Origin: an uncultured Lachnospiraceae bacterium
Lineage (GTDB): Bacteria > Bacillota > Clostridia > Lachnospirales > Lachnospiraceae
DNA: 29,067 nucleotides
NCBI GenBank assembly: GCA_910588295.1
Contig: CAJUQO010000044.1
Coordinates: 1 to 29,067 of the forward strand
Direction: 5' to 3'
Below, one piece after another: positions 1-7,777 of the stretch (its first letter is position 1; every line of letters starts with the position of its first letter). Position numbers and translations under genes: made by a program. Under the pieces are notes generated by a model. It worked only from the letters and a program-made list of their open reading frames with translations, made no database searches and was not told the origin of the DNA.

Positions 1-138
1 CTATGGTGTACGCTCCATGTCAATATATAAGTACAAATTTATCTGTTGGAAATTGCCTATCGGCTGTTCTTCTTCGGCGGGCAAAGCTATACATGGAATT
101 AGATAATCACCCTGCCTTTCGTATTTGCCGCCCTGTAT
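1..138 (-). pseudogene. TnpV-like transposon protein fragment (relic)
   Basis: On the minus strand an open frame ending in TAG at 3-1 reads GGKYERQGDYLIPCIALPAE, then EEQPIGNF. From memory this resembles the N-terminus of TnpV, a small protein of Clostridia transposons that typically reads like 'YTQQGDYLLPxLxLPAEExPIG'. The similarity stops after PIGNF, the tail is unrelated, and no in-frame start with a ribosome site precedes it. I therefore read it as a truncated relic of a mobile element. The match is short (about 30 residues) and made by recall, so confidence is moderate. Confidence 0.45.
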
Positions 139-174
139 CCTCCGCTGCCAACACTTCCGCCCCCAAATATCCTC

Positions 175-231
175 TCAAAACGGGAATACAAGGAGAAGCA
201 ACAATACTCCGCAAAAAACTCTTTTTTTCAT
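175..231 (-). pseudogene. 18-codon signal-peptide-like ORF, probably a gene remnant
   Basis: The ATG at 231 has a good ribosome site (GGAGG, six bases upstream). It starts the peptide MKKRVFCGVLLLLLVFPF, which ends at a TGA at 177-175. A basic N-terminus followed by a leucine-rich core is the form of an export signal. The coding frame then closes, and a different frame (reading VLAAEDTGRQIRKAG) stays open for a short way, so this may be the front end of a frameshifted secreted protein. It lies just downstream of the terminator of the AraC-family gene, and I see no promoter of its own. It could also be a chance ORF. Confidence 0.22.
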
Positions 232-276
232 GTCTGCCCTCCGTTTCATACATGATTTCCACCTGTCTATTCCCGC

Positions 277-322
277 CAAAAAACCGGATGCCGAAGGTAT
301 CTGTTTAACCTTCGGCATCCGG
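277..322 (-). terminator. Intrinsic terminator of the AraC/GyrI gene
   Basis: A perfect 15-bp inverted repeat (arms 284-298 and 308-322, beginning CCGGATGCCGAAGGT) has a 9-nt loop. Read on the minus strand it is followed directly by a run of six T. It lies about 60 bp past the stop codon of the upstream minus-strand regulator. Confidence 0.9.
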
Positions 323-380
323 AGTCATAATATTATCACTTTATTAATTTGAATTCTGTCGACGCATATGATATTCATTG

Positions 381-1226
381 TTATTTTTTCACCACAGGAA
401 TCCACACCTCATACCGTGCGTTCTGGGGGTCGGGATTTAAGTAGACCTCGACATCCGGGGCATTGCCATACTCGTATCCCGATGTGGGCAGCCATTCCGT
501 CACGATGCGCCGTTCCAGCTCCTGGATCGACTGGTTTGTGCCTTCCCCGGAAAATATGGCCCAGACGGCCGCCGGTACCGTATACTCCTCAAGATCCTCC
601 CCGGCCTGTGAGGTAGATACGGCTATATAATATCTCCACGGTTCCAAATCATTACAGATACTGACGCCAAGCACTCCCATGGGCGGCGTATCCATCATGG
701 CGGCCAGTCTCTGTAATGTTCCATTCACAGATACCTCCTGCCACTTGGATGGTATGGCGGCAAAATTTTTCTCAATATCCTTATGCAGCGGCACCGATAC
801 GCCCACAATCCGGAAAGCATCCTTTGTTTCGATCCGATAATTCATCTCTTCCACTCCTTTGACTGTGATCTTAAACCGGACAGGCGGAAAGGATTTTACG
901 GATACCCCCTCTTTTTTTACCGCAGACGGGGCCATACCATGGACTGACTGAAACGCTCTGTTAAATGCAGTGGGCGAACTATAGCCGTATTTGCCCGCCA
1001 CATCAATAATCCTCATCTTCCCGCCCTGCAGATCCACCGCGGCCAAGGACATTTTCCTCCTGCGGATATACTCAGACAGGGGAACGCCGGCCATATAAGC
1101 AAACATTCGCTGGAAATGGTAGGAAGAGCAGCAGGCGATCCGCCCAAGCTGTTCATAGTCCATCTCCTCCGTCAGGTGTTCCTCCATATAATCAACCGCC
1201 TCATTCAGTCTGTCAATCCATTCCAT
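381..1226 (-). CDS. AraC-family transcriptional regulator with GyrI-like effector domain
   Basis: This 281-residue protein has an N-terminal AraC/XylS double helix-turn-helix (residues about 5-108, with 'CCSSYHFQRMFAYMAGVPLSEYIRRRK' spanning the first HTH end and 'IAGKYGYSSPTAFNRAFQ'-type second HTH). A GyrI-like small-molecule-binding domain follows (about 125-280, ending in VYLNPDPQNARYEVWIPV). This layout is typical of Rob/BmrR-like regulators that sense hydrophobic compounds. I chose the ATG at 1226 because AGGAGG lies 9 bases upstream; the open frame extends further but without a better site. A TATACT box (1252-1257) lies just upstream with no good -35, which would suit an activator-dependent promoter. 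The gene has its own terminator and no obvious partner gene. The ligand and targets are unknown. Confidence 0.88.
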   Translation of the reverse strand: MEWIDRLNEAVDYMEEHLTEEMDYEQLGRIACCSSYHFQRMFAYMAGVPLSEYIRRRKMSLAAVDLQGGKMRIIDVAGKYGYSSPTAFNRAFQSVHGMAPSAVKKEGVSVKSFPPVRFKITVKGVEEMNYRIETKDAFRIVGVSVPLHKDIEKNFAAIPSKWQEVSVNGTLQRLAAMMDTPPMGVLGVSICNDLEPWRYYIAVSTSQAGEDLEEYTVPAAVWAIFSGEGTNQSIQELERRIVTEWLPTSGYEYGNAPDVEVYLNPDPQNARYEVWIPVVKK

Positions 1227-1362
1227 GATCAAAATCCTCCTGTCGTCTCTCAGTATATAGCGCCACTCTGCTTTTTTCCTCTCACTCTCTGCCCGAAAAT
1301 GAGAGGCCGCACCATTATTGACCAAATAAACCGTCATGCACTCCTTTGGCGCACCACCACGC

Positions 1363-1411
1363 AAAAAACCGAAACTAACGCATCTGGCATCCCTGAATGG
1401 ATGCCAGATGC
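1363..1411 (-). terminator. Probable terminator downstream of yajC
   Basis: A 13-bp inverted repeat (arms 1380-1392 GCATCTGGCATCC and 1399-1411) closes a 6-nt loop. On the minus strand a T-rich stretch follows, with TTTTTT about 11 bases after the stem. It lies about 60 bp past the yajC stop. The distance between stem and T-run is longer than ideal. Confidence 0.65.
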
Positions 1412-1471
1412 GGTTTTCAAAGTAAAACTGCCGCAAAACAGATGACTGGCACCTGCCCTGCGGCAATCCCT

Positions 1472-1780
1472 TTACTCCGCCTCTCCCGGCTTCTCCACCT
1501 GAGAAATAGCGGCCTTTTTCATCGGTATACGGCAGTTCTTGTTATTGCCGAACTCCACGATCACATCTTCCTCCGTGATATCAATCACGATACCGTAAAA
1601 GCCTCCCGTCGTCACTACTGCGTCGCCCACTTCCATGGCGCCCAGCATCGCGGTCAGCCGTTTCTGCTCCTTCTTCTGGGGACGAATCATCAAAAAATAC
1701 ATGATGGCAAACATAATCACGATCCATACAAGCATCATGATAGTGCTGCCGCCTGCCGCTGCTTCACTCGCTACAATCAT
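1472..1780 (-). CDS. yajC: Preprotein translocase subunit YajC
   Basis: This 102-residue single-pass membrane protein has one N-terminal hydrophobic segment (residues about 13-31, ending in the typical FLMIRPQKKEQKR). A small cytoplasmic domain follows with the family motif GDAVVTTGGFYGIV. YajC associates with the SecDF part of the Sec translocase and supports protein export. I chose the ATG at 1780 because AGGAGG lies six bases upstream; the longer frame starting at 1828 lacks a site. tgt lies upstream, the same order as in many bacteria (tgt-yajC-secDF), but no secD or secF follows; the next gene is a regulator behind a terminator. A separate promoter sits in the gap after tgt. Confidence 0.93.
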   Translation of the reverse strand: MIVASEAAAGGSTIMMLVWIVIMFAIMYFLMIRPQKKEQKRLTAMLGAMEVGDAVVTTGGFYGIVIDITEEDVIVEFGNNKNCRIPMKKAAISQVEKPGEAE

Positions 1781-1860
1781 CTTTTTCCTCCTGATCTGTG
1801 CTGCCGCCTTTGCGCCAATACTCTGCATCTGCCGTCCGGCGGCTATAATCGTTAAAAGGT

Positions 1861-1889
1861 ATCATACCAGACTTATGGCTGATGGGCAA
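1861..1889 (-). promoter_or_regulatory. Promoter of yajC
   Basis: On the minus strand TTGCCC (1889-1884), a 17-bp spacer and TATGAT (1866-1861) form a good sigma-A-type promoter. The expected start near 1854 gives a leader of about 74 nt. Confidence 0.6.
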
Positions 1890-1935
1890 TTATTTTTTGC
1901 TCTGAATTTAAGTTTTTTGCTCACACTGGCAAAAC

Positions 1936-3078
1936 TCACTTTCCCTTCCCGTCATTCTCCAGAAACCCATCCAGCTTTTTCTTTTTATAATCCGTATACC
2001 GCTCCTGTTCTATGGCTTCTCTGATCTCCGCCATCATCGTATTATAGAAATAGAGATTGTGGAGCACACACAACCGCATTCCCAGCATCTCCTTTGCTTT
2101 TAGCAGATGGCGGATATAGGCCCGGCTGTAATGGCGGCAGGCCGGACAGTCACAGCCCTCCTCGATGGGCGCCGCATCCAGTTCATACTTCGCATTAAAC
2201 AGGTTCAGTTTACCCCGGTTCGTGTAGACATGGCCGTGACGGCCATTCCGGCTCGGATACACACAGTCAAAGAAATCCACCCCCCGATCCACGGCCTCCA
2301 GGATATTGGCCGGCGTTCCCACGCCCATCAAATAGGTAGGTTTCTCCTTCGGCAGACAGGGCACCGTCTCATCCAGGATCCTGTACATCTCCTCGTGGCT
2401 CTCCCCCACCGCCAGACCGCCCACCGCGTAGCCGTCCAGCTCCATCTCGCTGATCGCGCGGGCATGGGCGATACGGATATCCTCGTAAACCGCCCCCTGG
2501 TTGATGCCAAACAGAAGCTGATGGGGGTTGACTGTATCCTCCCGGCTGTTTAACTCTTTCATCTTTTCTTTACATCGGGCCAGCCAGCGGGCGGTTCGAT
2601 CCACGGAGCGCTGCACATACTCCCGGTCAGCCACGCTGGAGGGGCATTCGTCAAAAGCCATCGCGATAGTAGAACCCAGGTTGGACTGGATCTGCATACT
2701 CTCCTCCGGACCCATGAAAATCTTCCTACCGTCCACATGGCTGTTGAAATACACGCCCTCTTCTTTGATCTTCCGCAGCCCCGCCAGGGAAAACACCTGG
2801 AATCCGCCGGAATCCGTCAGGATCGGCCTGTCCCAGTTCATGAATTTGTGGAGCCCGCCGAGCTTCTTTACTACCTCGTCGCCGGGGCGCACATGAAGAT
2901 GATAGGTGTTGGACAGTTCCACCTGGGTGCCGATCTCATAGAGATCCGTGGTGGCCACCGCCCCCTTGATGGCCGCCGCCGTACCTACATTCATAAATAC
3001 CGGCGTCTGGATCGTACCGTGCACCGTCTCCATGACGGCCCGCTTGGCCCTTCCGTTATATTTGATCACTTTATACAT
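1936..3078 (-). CDS. tgt: Queuine/preQ1 tRNA-guanine transglycosylase
   Basis: This 380-residue enzyme exchanges guanine-34 of GUN-anticodon tRNAs (Asp, Asn, His, Tyr) for preQ1 in the queuosine pathway. The hallmark motif TDSGGFQVFSL sits around residues 88-98 with the catalytic-site Asp89. FDECPSS and FDCVYPSRNGRHGHVYTNRG (the region of the nucleophilic Asp and the preQ1 pocket) follow, and a zinc site of the CxCxxC...H type (CDCPACRHYSRAYIRHLL) lies near the C-terminus. Length is normal for bacterial Tgt. The ATG at 3078 has only a weak GGTGA-like ribosome site. A promoter at 3231-3259 and a hairpin-rich leader precede it. The hairpin after the stop (TTTTGC/GCAAAA) is too AT-rich to call a terminator. 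Confidence 0.95.
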   Translation of the reverse strand: MYKVIKYNGRAKRAVMETVHGTIQTPVFMNVGTAAAIKGAVATTDLYEIGTQVELSNTYHLHVRPGDEVVKKLGGLHKFMNWDRPILTDSGGFQVFSLAGLRKIKEEGVYFNSHVDGRKIFMGPEESMQIQSNLGSTIAMAFDECPSSVADREYVQRSVDRTARWLARCKEKMKELNSREDTVNPHQLLFGINQGAVYEDIRIAHARAISEMELDGYAVGGLAVGESHEEMYRILDETVPCLPKEKPTYLMGVGTPANILEAVDRGVDFFDCVYPSRNGRHGHVYTNRGKLNLFNAKYELDAAPIEEGCDCPACRHYSRAYIRHLLKAKEMLGMRLCVLHNLYFYNTMMAEIREAIEQERYTDYKKKKLDGFLENDGKGK

Positions 3079-3148
3079 ACTTTTTCACCATGCCTTTCTG
3101 GCACAAATAAACCTGCGTATTGAGCGCAACAGTCTTTCCTCTGCCTTT

Positions 3149-3202
3149 CCGGAAAAACCTGCCGGCAGTTCCGGCCGGTCTGACCCGTCTTGACCCACCG
3201 GC
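3149..3202 (-). promoter_or_regulatory. GC-rich, attenuator-like leader of tgt
   Basis: In the roughly 146-nt leader of tgt, minus-strand arms GCCGGT (3202-3197) and ACCGGC (3179-3174) can form a hairpin. The second arm can instead pair as CCGGC (3178-3174) with GCCGG (3166-3162), giving a stem followed by CAGGTTTTT, which resembles an intrinsic terminator. The two pairings are mutually exclusive. I do not recognise a known preQ1 riboswitch class in it, so the assignment rests only on this pairing pattern. Confidence 0.35.
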
Positions 3203-3230
3203 AAAAATTACCGTTTAAACATACTTCCCC

Positions 3231-3259
3231 AGTATAGCGGGCCTTTCCGTATTTTTCAA
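3231..3259 (-). promoter_or_regulatory. Promoter of tgt
   Basis: On the minus strand TTGAAA (3259-3254), a 17-bp spacer and TATACT (3236-3231) form a strong sigma-A-type promoter. The expected transcript start is near 3224, about 146 nt before the tgt start codon. Confidence 0.75.
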
Positions 3260-3302
3260 TGAAATTTTATCATCTTTTTCTAAATTGCCTATATTTTCTG
3301 CA

Positions 3303-3331
3303 TTGCCATCGTTAAAATAATGTCGTATAAT
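3303..3331 (+). promoter_or_regulatory. Promoter of the activase gene
   Basis: TTGCCA (3303-3308), a 17-bp spacer and a perfect TATAAT (3326-3331) predict a transcript start near 3338. That start coincides with the first base of the hairpin of the structured leader. Confidence 0.8.
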
Positions 3332-3337
3332 GACTAC

Positions 3338-3496
3338 GTTTTCCGGCATGGTACGGACTGAGCCACACCGGAAAACCCCTGAAATAACCGCGGCAGCAAG
3401 CATTCACGGGCTGGTGCGGACTATCGGATACAACCGAGCAACCCAGGGGAATGCGCCCCTTATTCCGGACGCGCCCCGCCCTATATACAAAGGAGG
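3338..3496 (+). ncRNA. Structured 5' leader RNA, candidate riboswitch of unknown class
   Basis: The predicted transcript opens with a 9-bp hairpin (3338-3346 GTTTTCCGG with 3368-3376; an inner TGGT/GCCA pairs at 3349-3352/3362-3365). A closed junction follows: an outer stem CCCCTG (3376-3381)/CAGGGG (3444-3449) encloses a two-part stem (CCGC 3388-3391/GCGG 3416-3419 and CAGC 3394-3397/GCTG 3410-3413) and a TCGG (3424-3427)/CCGA (3434-3437) hairpin. The 3' arm of the outer stem can instead pair with CCCC at 3456-3459, so two states are possible. I compared it from memory with TPP, SAM, purine, cobalamin, THF, glycine, ZTP and c-di-GMP classes and with SRP RNA and found no match. A ribosome site (AAAGGAGG, 3489-3496) ends it. 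Confidence 0.45.
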
Positions 3497-3520
3497 ATGC
3501 AGATTTTTTCTGCTTATCTT

Positions 3521-6500
3521 ATGTCAAATACAACTACTACATATGCACTGGGAATCGATATCGGTTCCACAACGGTAAAAATAGCCATTCTGGACGAAGA
3601 GCACAAGCTGCTCTTCGCGGATTATGAACGTCACTTTGCCAATATCCAGGAAACCCTGGCCCATCTGCTGGGAAAGGCCAAAGACCGGCTCGGCGAATGC
3701 AGCCTGCATCCGGTCATCACCGGCTCCGGCGGATTGACGCTGGCCCGCCATCTGGAGGTTCCCTTCGTCCAGGAAGTGATCGCCGTCTCCAGCGCTTTGC
3801 AGGAGCTGGCGCCGCAGACCGACGTGGCCATTGAACTGGGCGGCGAGGACGCCAAGATCATCTATTTTGAGGGCGGCAACGTGGAACAGCGCATGAACGG
3901 CATCTGCGCCGGAGGTACCGGCTCCTTCATCGACCAGATGGCCTCCCTCCTGCAGACCGACGCCATAGGCTTAAACGAATACGCCAGGCAATACCAGGCC
4001 CTGTATCCGATCGCCGCCCGCTGCGGCGTATTTGCCAAATCGGATATCCAGCCCCTGATCAACGACGGGGCCACCAAGGAAGACCTGGCCGCCTCCATCT
4101 TCCAGGCCGTGGTCAACCAGACCATCAGCGGACTGGCCTGCGGCAAACCCATCCGGGGCCATATCGCGTTCCTGGGCGGCCCGCTGCACTTCCTCCCGGA
4201 ACTGAAGCAGGCTTTCATCCGCACTCTGCGTCTCGATGATGAACACACGATCGCTCCAGGCAATTCCCATCTGTTCGCGGCCATCGGTTCCGCCATGAAC
4301 TGCCATCAGAATGTGACCGTATCTTTAGAGGCCATAGAAAAACAGCTCGCTTCCACTGTAAAACTGGAATTTGAGGTGGCCCGCATGGAGCCGCTGTTCA
4401 CCGACCGCAGGGAATACGATATTTTCCGTAGGCGGCAGGATCAGTATACCGTAAAGACCGGCAGCCTGGCCGAATACTCCGGCAACTGCTATCTGGGCAT
4501 CGACGCTGGTTCCACCACTACAAAAACGGCCCTGATCGGTGAGGATGGAACGCTGCTCTACTCCTTCTACAGCAACAACAACGGCAGCCCCCTGGCCACC
4601 ACGATCCGGTCGATCCAGGAGATCTACCGTCTGCTTCCCGAGGACGCCCAGATCGTCCACGCCTGTTCCACGGGTTACGGCGAAGCCCTCATAAAGGCCG
4701 CCCTCCTGCTCGATGAGGGAGAGGTGGAGACCGTATCCCACTATTATGCCGCCGCATTCTTCCAGCCCGATGTGGACTGTATCCTGGATATCGGCGGCCA
4801 GGATATGAAATGTATCAAAATCAAAAACCATACCGTGGACAGCGTACTGCTCAATGAAGCCTGCTCCTCGGGATGCGGTTCTTTCATAGAAACCTTTGCA
4901 AAATCTTTGAACTACAGCGTACAGGATTTCGCCCAAGAGGCCCTTTTTGCCGAACATCCCATCGACCTGGGCACCCGCTGTACCGTATTTATGAATTCCA
5001 AAGTGAAACAGGCCCAGAAGGAGGGCGCTTCGGTGGCCGATATCTCGGCGGGCCTGGCTTACTCCGTAATCAAAAATGCCCTGTACAAAGTCATCAAGGT
5101 TTCCGACGCCTCGGAGCTGGGCAGCCATATCGTGGTGCAAGGCGGCACTTTCTACAACGATGCCGTGCTCCGGAGCTTTGAGCGCATCGCAGACTGCGAG
5201 GTCATCCGCCCCGATATCGCCGGTATCATGGGCGCTTTCGGCGCGGCTTTGATCGCGAAAGAGCGGTTTGACCCCTGCAAAGGCACCACCATGCTCTCCA
5301 TCGAGGACATCAACGCCCTGGAATACTCCACCACCATGACCCACTGCCGCGGCTGCACCAACCAGTGCCGCCTGACCATCAACCATTTCAGCGGCGGGCG
5401 CAAATACATCAGCGGCAACCGCTGCGAGCGGGGGCTGGGCAAACAGAAGAATAAAGACAATATTCCGAATTTATTTGAGTATAAGTATCGAAAACTTTTT
5501 GATTATGTGCCGCTTCCCGAGGATGAGGCGCCCCGGGGCACGGTAGGCATCCCCCGGGTACTGAATATGTTTGAGAATTACCCGTTCTGGTTTACCTTCT
5601 TTACGAAGCTGGGCTACCGGGTCATTCTCTCACCGGATTCCACCCACAAGCTCTATGAAATGGGTATTGAGTCTATCCCCAGTGAATCCGAGTGTTATCC
5701 GGCCAAACTGGCCCACGGCCATGTGACCTGGCTGATCCGGCAGGGCATCAAATTCATTTTCTACCCCTGCGTGCCCTACGAGAGAAACGAATTTGCGGAT
5801 TCCGTGAACCATTATAACTGCCCCATCGTCACCTCCTACGCGGAAAATATTAAAAACAATGTGGAGGAACTGCGGGACGAGAGCATCCGGTTCAAAAACC
5901 CGTTCTTTGCCTTCAGCGACGAACAGGTGCTGGCCGACGGCCTGGTGGCCGCTTTCCCGGAATTTTCTGAGGAAGAAGTACGTGGCGCCGCCCACAACGG
6001 CTGGGAGGAACTGACCGCCATGCGGGAGGATATCCGCAGAAAAGGTGAGGAGACGCTGCTCTGGATGAAGAAAAACGGCCGCCGCGGTATCGTATTGGCC
6101 GGACGTCCCTACCATATCGACCCGGAGATCCATCACGGCATCCCGGATATGGTAAACAGCTATGGCCTGGCCGTGCTGACTGAGGACGCCGTGTCTCATC
6201 TGGCCCCCATTGAGCGGCCCATCCGGGTCAACGACCAGTGGATGTATCACACCCGGCTCTATGCCGCCGCCAACTTCGTCAAATCCAGGGATGATCTGGA
6301 TCTGATCCAGCTCAACTCCTTCGGCTGCGGTCTGGATGCCGTGACCACCGACGAAGTATATGAGATTTTGTCGCGCAGCGGAAAGATCTATACCTGCCTG
6401 AAAATTGATGAGGTCAACAACCTGGGAGCCGCCCGCATCCGGGTACGCTCGCTGCTGGCTGCTATCCGGGTGAAGGAGAAGGAAAAAGAAAAGCGTGATA

Positions 6501-7771
6501 TACACCCCTCTGCTATCCGTAAGGTTGCTTTTACAAAAGAAATGCGGAAAAATTACACGATTCTGTGCCCCCAGATGTCGCCGATCCATTTTTCGATCAT
6601 GCAGCCGGCTTTCGTGGCCGCGGGATATCGTCTGGAGGTACTGCCCAACGACAACAAAGAGGCCGTGGATGTGGGATTGAAATACGTCAACAACGACGCC
6701 TGTTATCCTTCTCTGATGGTGGTTGGACAGATCATGCAGGCGCTGCTGTCCGGGAAATACGATCTGGATCATGTGGCCATCATCATGTCCCAGACCGGCG
6801 GCGGCTGTCGGGCCTCCAACTACATCGCCTTCATCCGGCGGGCGCTGGAGAAAGCCGATATGGCCCAGATCCCGGTGATCTCCATAAACTTAAGCGGCCT
6901 GGAGAGTAATCCCGGCTTCAAGCTCACGCCGGATCTGGTCATCCGTATTTCCTATGCGGCTGTCTTTGGGGATATCCTGATGCGGTGCCTCTACCGGATG
7001 CGCCCCTACGAAAAGAGACAGGGCAGCGCCAACGCGTTACATAAGAAATGGGAACGGATCTGCATTGACTTTGTCTCTGCCAGGCGGCTTTCCCATACCA
7101 GATATAAACAGATTTGCCGCACGATCATCCATGATTTTGACCGTCTGCCTATTCATGAGGATATGAAAAAGCCCCGGGTCGGCATCGTGGGCGAGATTCT
7201 GGTCAAATTCCTCCCGGCAGCCAACAACTATCTGGCGGAGCTGCTGGAGAAAGAGGGCGCCGAAGCCGTCGTGCCGGATCTGATCGATTTTATGAATTAC
7301 AGCTTTTACAATATGAATTTCAAGGCCCAGTACCTGGGCGTGAAAAAGGCCTCGGCTCTGGTCGCCAACGCCGGTATCCAGTATGTCAACTGGCTCAGGA
7401 GCGCAGCCGTCAAAGAATTTAAAAAAAGCCGCCATTTCACGCCTCCGGCAAACATTAAAGATCTGGCCTCCTACGCCGCGCCCATCGTTTCCATGGGCAA
7501 CCAGACCGGGGAGGGCTGGTTCCTCACCGGAGAGATGATGGAACTGATCCACGGCGGTGTGAAGAACATCGTCTGCACCCAGCCCTTCGCCTGTCTGCCC
7601 AACCATATTGTGGGCAAAGGCGTGATTAAGGAGATCCGGCACCAGTATCCCGACGCCAATATCGTGGCCATCGATTACGATCCCGGCGCCAGTGAGGTCA
7701 ACCAATTAAACCGGATCAAGCTGATGCTGTCCACGGCAAATAAAAATCTGCAGCAGAGTGAAAAAGAATAG
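3521..7771 (+). CDS. Giant 2-hydroxyacyl-CoA dehydratase activase / dehydratase-like fusion (BadF/BadG ATPase x2 + DUF2229/HgdB-like)
   Basis: This 1416-residue cytoplasmic iron-sulfur protein carries two tandem ASKHA-type activase domains. The first (about residues 9-265) has GIDIGSTTVK and Cys129 (CAGGTG) plus Cys168 (ARCGVF). The second (about 324-585) has GIDAGSTTTK, Cys448/Cys452 and Cys487. In the activase HgdC the equivalent Cys pair from each subunit of a dimer holds one [4Fe-4S] cluster, so a tandem copy could form it within one chain (inference). A CxxCxxxC...C cluster (609, 612, 616, 635) and dehydratase-like parts rich in conserved Cys (SECYPAK, YPCVPYERNE, NSFGCGLDAV, DACYPSLMVVGQ, GGGCRASN) follow. 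Such proteins use ATP to push an electron to a low-potential partner; the substrate is unknown. The start is uncertain: ATG 3497 abuts AAAGGAGG, whereas ATG 3521 lies 24 bases away behind a small hairpin. Confidence 0.88.
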   Translation: MSNTTTTYALGIDIGSTTVKIAILDEEHKLLFADYERHFANIQETLAHLLGKAKDRLGECSLHPVITGSGGLTLARHLEVPFVQEVIAVSSALQELAPQTDVAIELGGEDAKIIYFEGGNVEQRMNGICAGGTGSFIDQMASLLQTDAIGLNEYARQYQALYPIAARCGVFAKSDIQPLINDGATKEDLAASIFQAVVNQTISGLACGKPIRGHIAFLGGPLHFLPELKQAFIRTLRLDDEHTIAPGNSHLFAAIGSAMNCHQNVTVSLEAIEKQLASTVKLEFEVARMEPLFTDRREYDIFRRRQDQYTVKTGSLAEYSGNCYLGIDAGSTTTKTALIGEDGTLLYSFYSNNNGSPLATTIRSIQEIYRLLPEDAQIVHACSTGYGEALIKAALLLDEGEVETVSHYYAAAFFQPDVDCILDIGGQDMKCIKIKNHTVDSVLLNEACSSGCGSFIETFAKSLNYSVQDFAQEALFAEHPIDLGTRCTVFMNSKVKQAQKEGASVADISAGLAYSVIKNALYKVIKVSDASELGSHIVVQGGTFYNDAVLRSFERIADCEVIRPDIAGIMGAFGAALIAKERFDPCKGTTMLSIEDINALEYSTTMTHCRGCTNQCRLTINHFSGGRKYISGNRCERGLGKQKNKDNIPNLFEYKYRKLFDYVPLPEDEAPRGTVGIPRVLNMFENYPFWFTFFTKLGYRVILSPDSTHKLYEMGIESIPSESECYPAKLAHGHVTWLIRQGIKFIFYPCVPYERNEFADSVNHYNCPIVTSYAENIKNNVEELRDESIRFKNPFFAFSDEQVLADGLVAAFPEFSEEEVRGAAHNGWEELTAMREDIRRKGEETLLWMKKNGRRGIVLAGRPYHIDPEIHHGIPDMVNSYGLAVLTEDAVSHLAPIERPIRVNDQWMYHTRLYAAANFVKSRDDLDLIQLNSFGCGLDAVTTDEVYEILSRSGKIYTCLKIDEVNNLGAARIRVRSLLAAIRVKEKEKEKRDIHPSAIRKVAFTKEMRKNYTILCPQMSPIHFSIMQPAFVAAGYRLEVLPNDNKEAVDVGLKYVNNDACYPSLMVVGQIMQALLSGKYDLDHVAIIMSQTGGGCRASNYIAFIRRALEKADMAQIPVISINLSGLESNPGFKLTPDLVIRISYAAVFGDILMRCLYRMRPYEKRQGSANALHKKWERICIDFVSARRLSHTRYKQICRTIIHDFDRLPIHEDMKKPRVGIVGEILVKFLPAANNYLAELLEKEGAEAVVPDLIDFMNYSFYNMNFKAQYLGVKKASALVANAGIQYVNWLRSAAVKEFKKSRHFTPPANIKDLASYAAPIVSMGNQTGEGWFLTGEMMELIHGGVKNIVCTQPFACLPNHIVGKGVIKEIRHQYPDANIVAIDYDPGASEVNQLNRIKLMLSTANKNLQQSEKE

Positions 7772-7777
7772 GCGCAG

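Noticed and set aside
1895..1935. Hairpin TTTTGC/GCAAAA after tgt as a terminator
   Set aside because: Short, AT-rich stem without a proper GC core; a promoter for yajC lies just beyond, but termination here is not supported.
3338..3496. Cobalamin, TPP, SAM, THF or SRP/6S RNA identity for the activase leader
   Set aside because: Key conserved words of each class (for example GCCACT of cobalamin, CTGAGA of TPP, GGAAGGAAGC-type SRP loop) are absent.
4325..6772. Long minus-strand open frames (4325-5386 and 5630-6772) opposite the activase gene
   Set aside because: They mirror the well-supported plus-strand gene; GC-rich third positions keep the antisense frames open. No ribosome sites or known domains.
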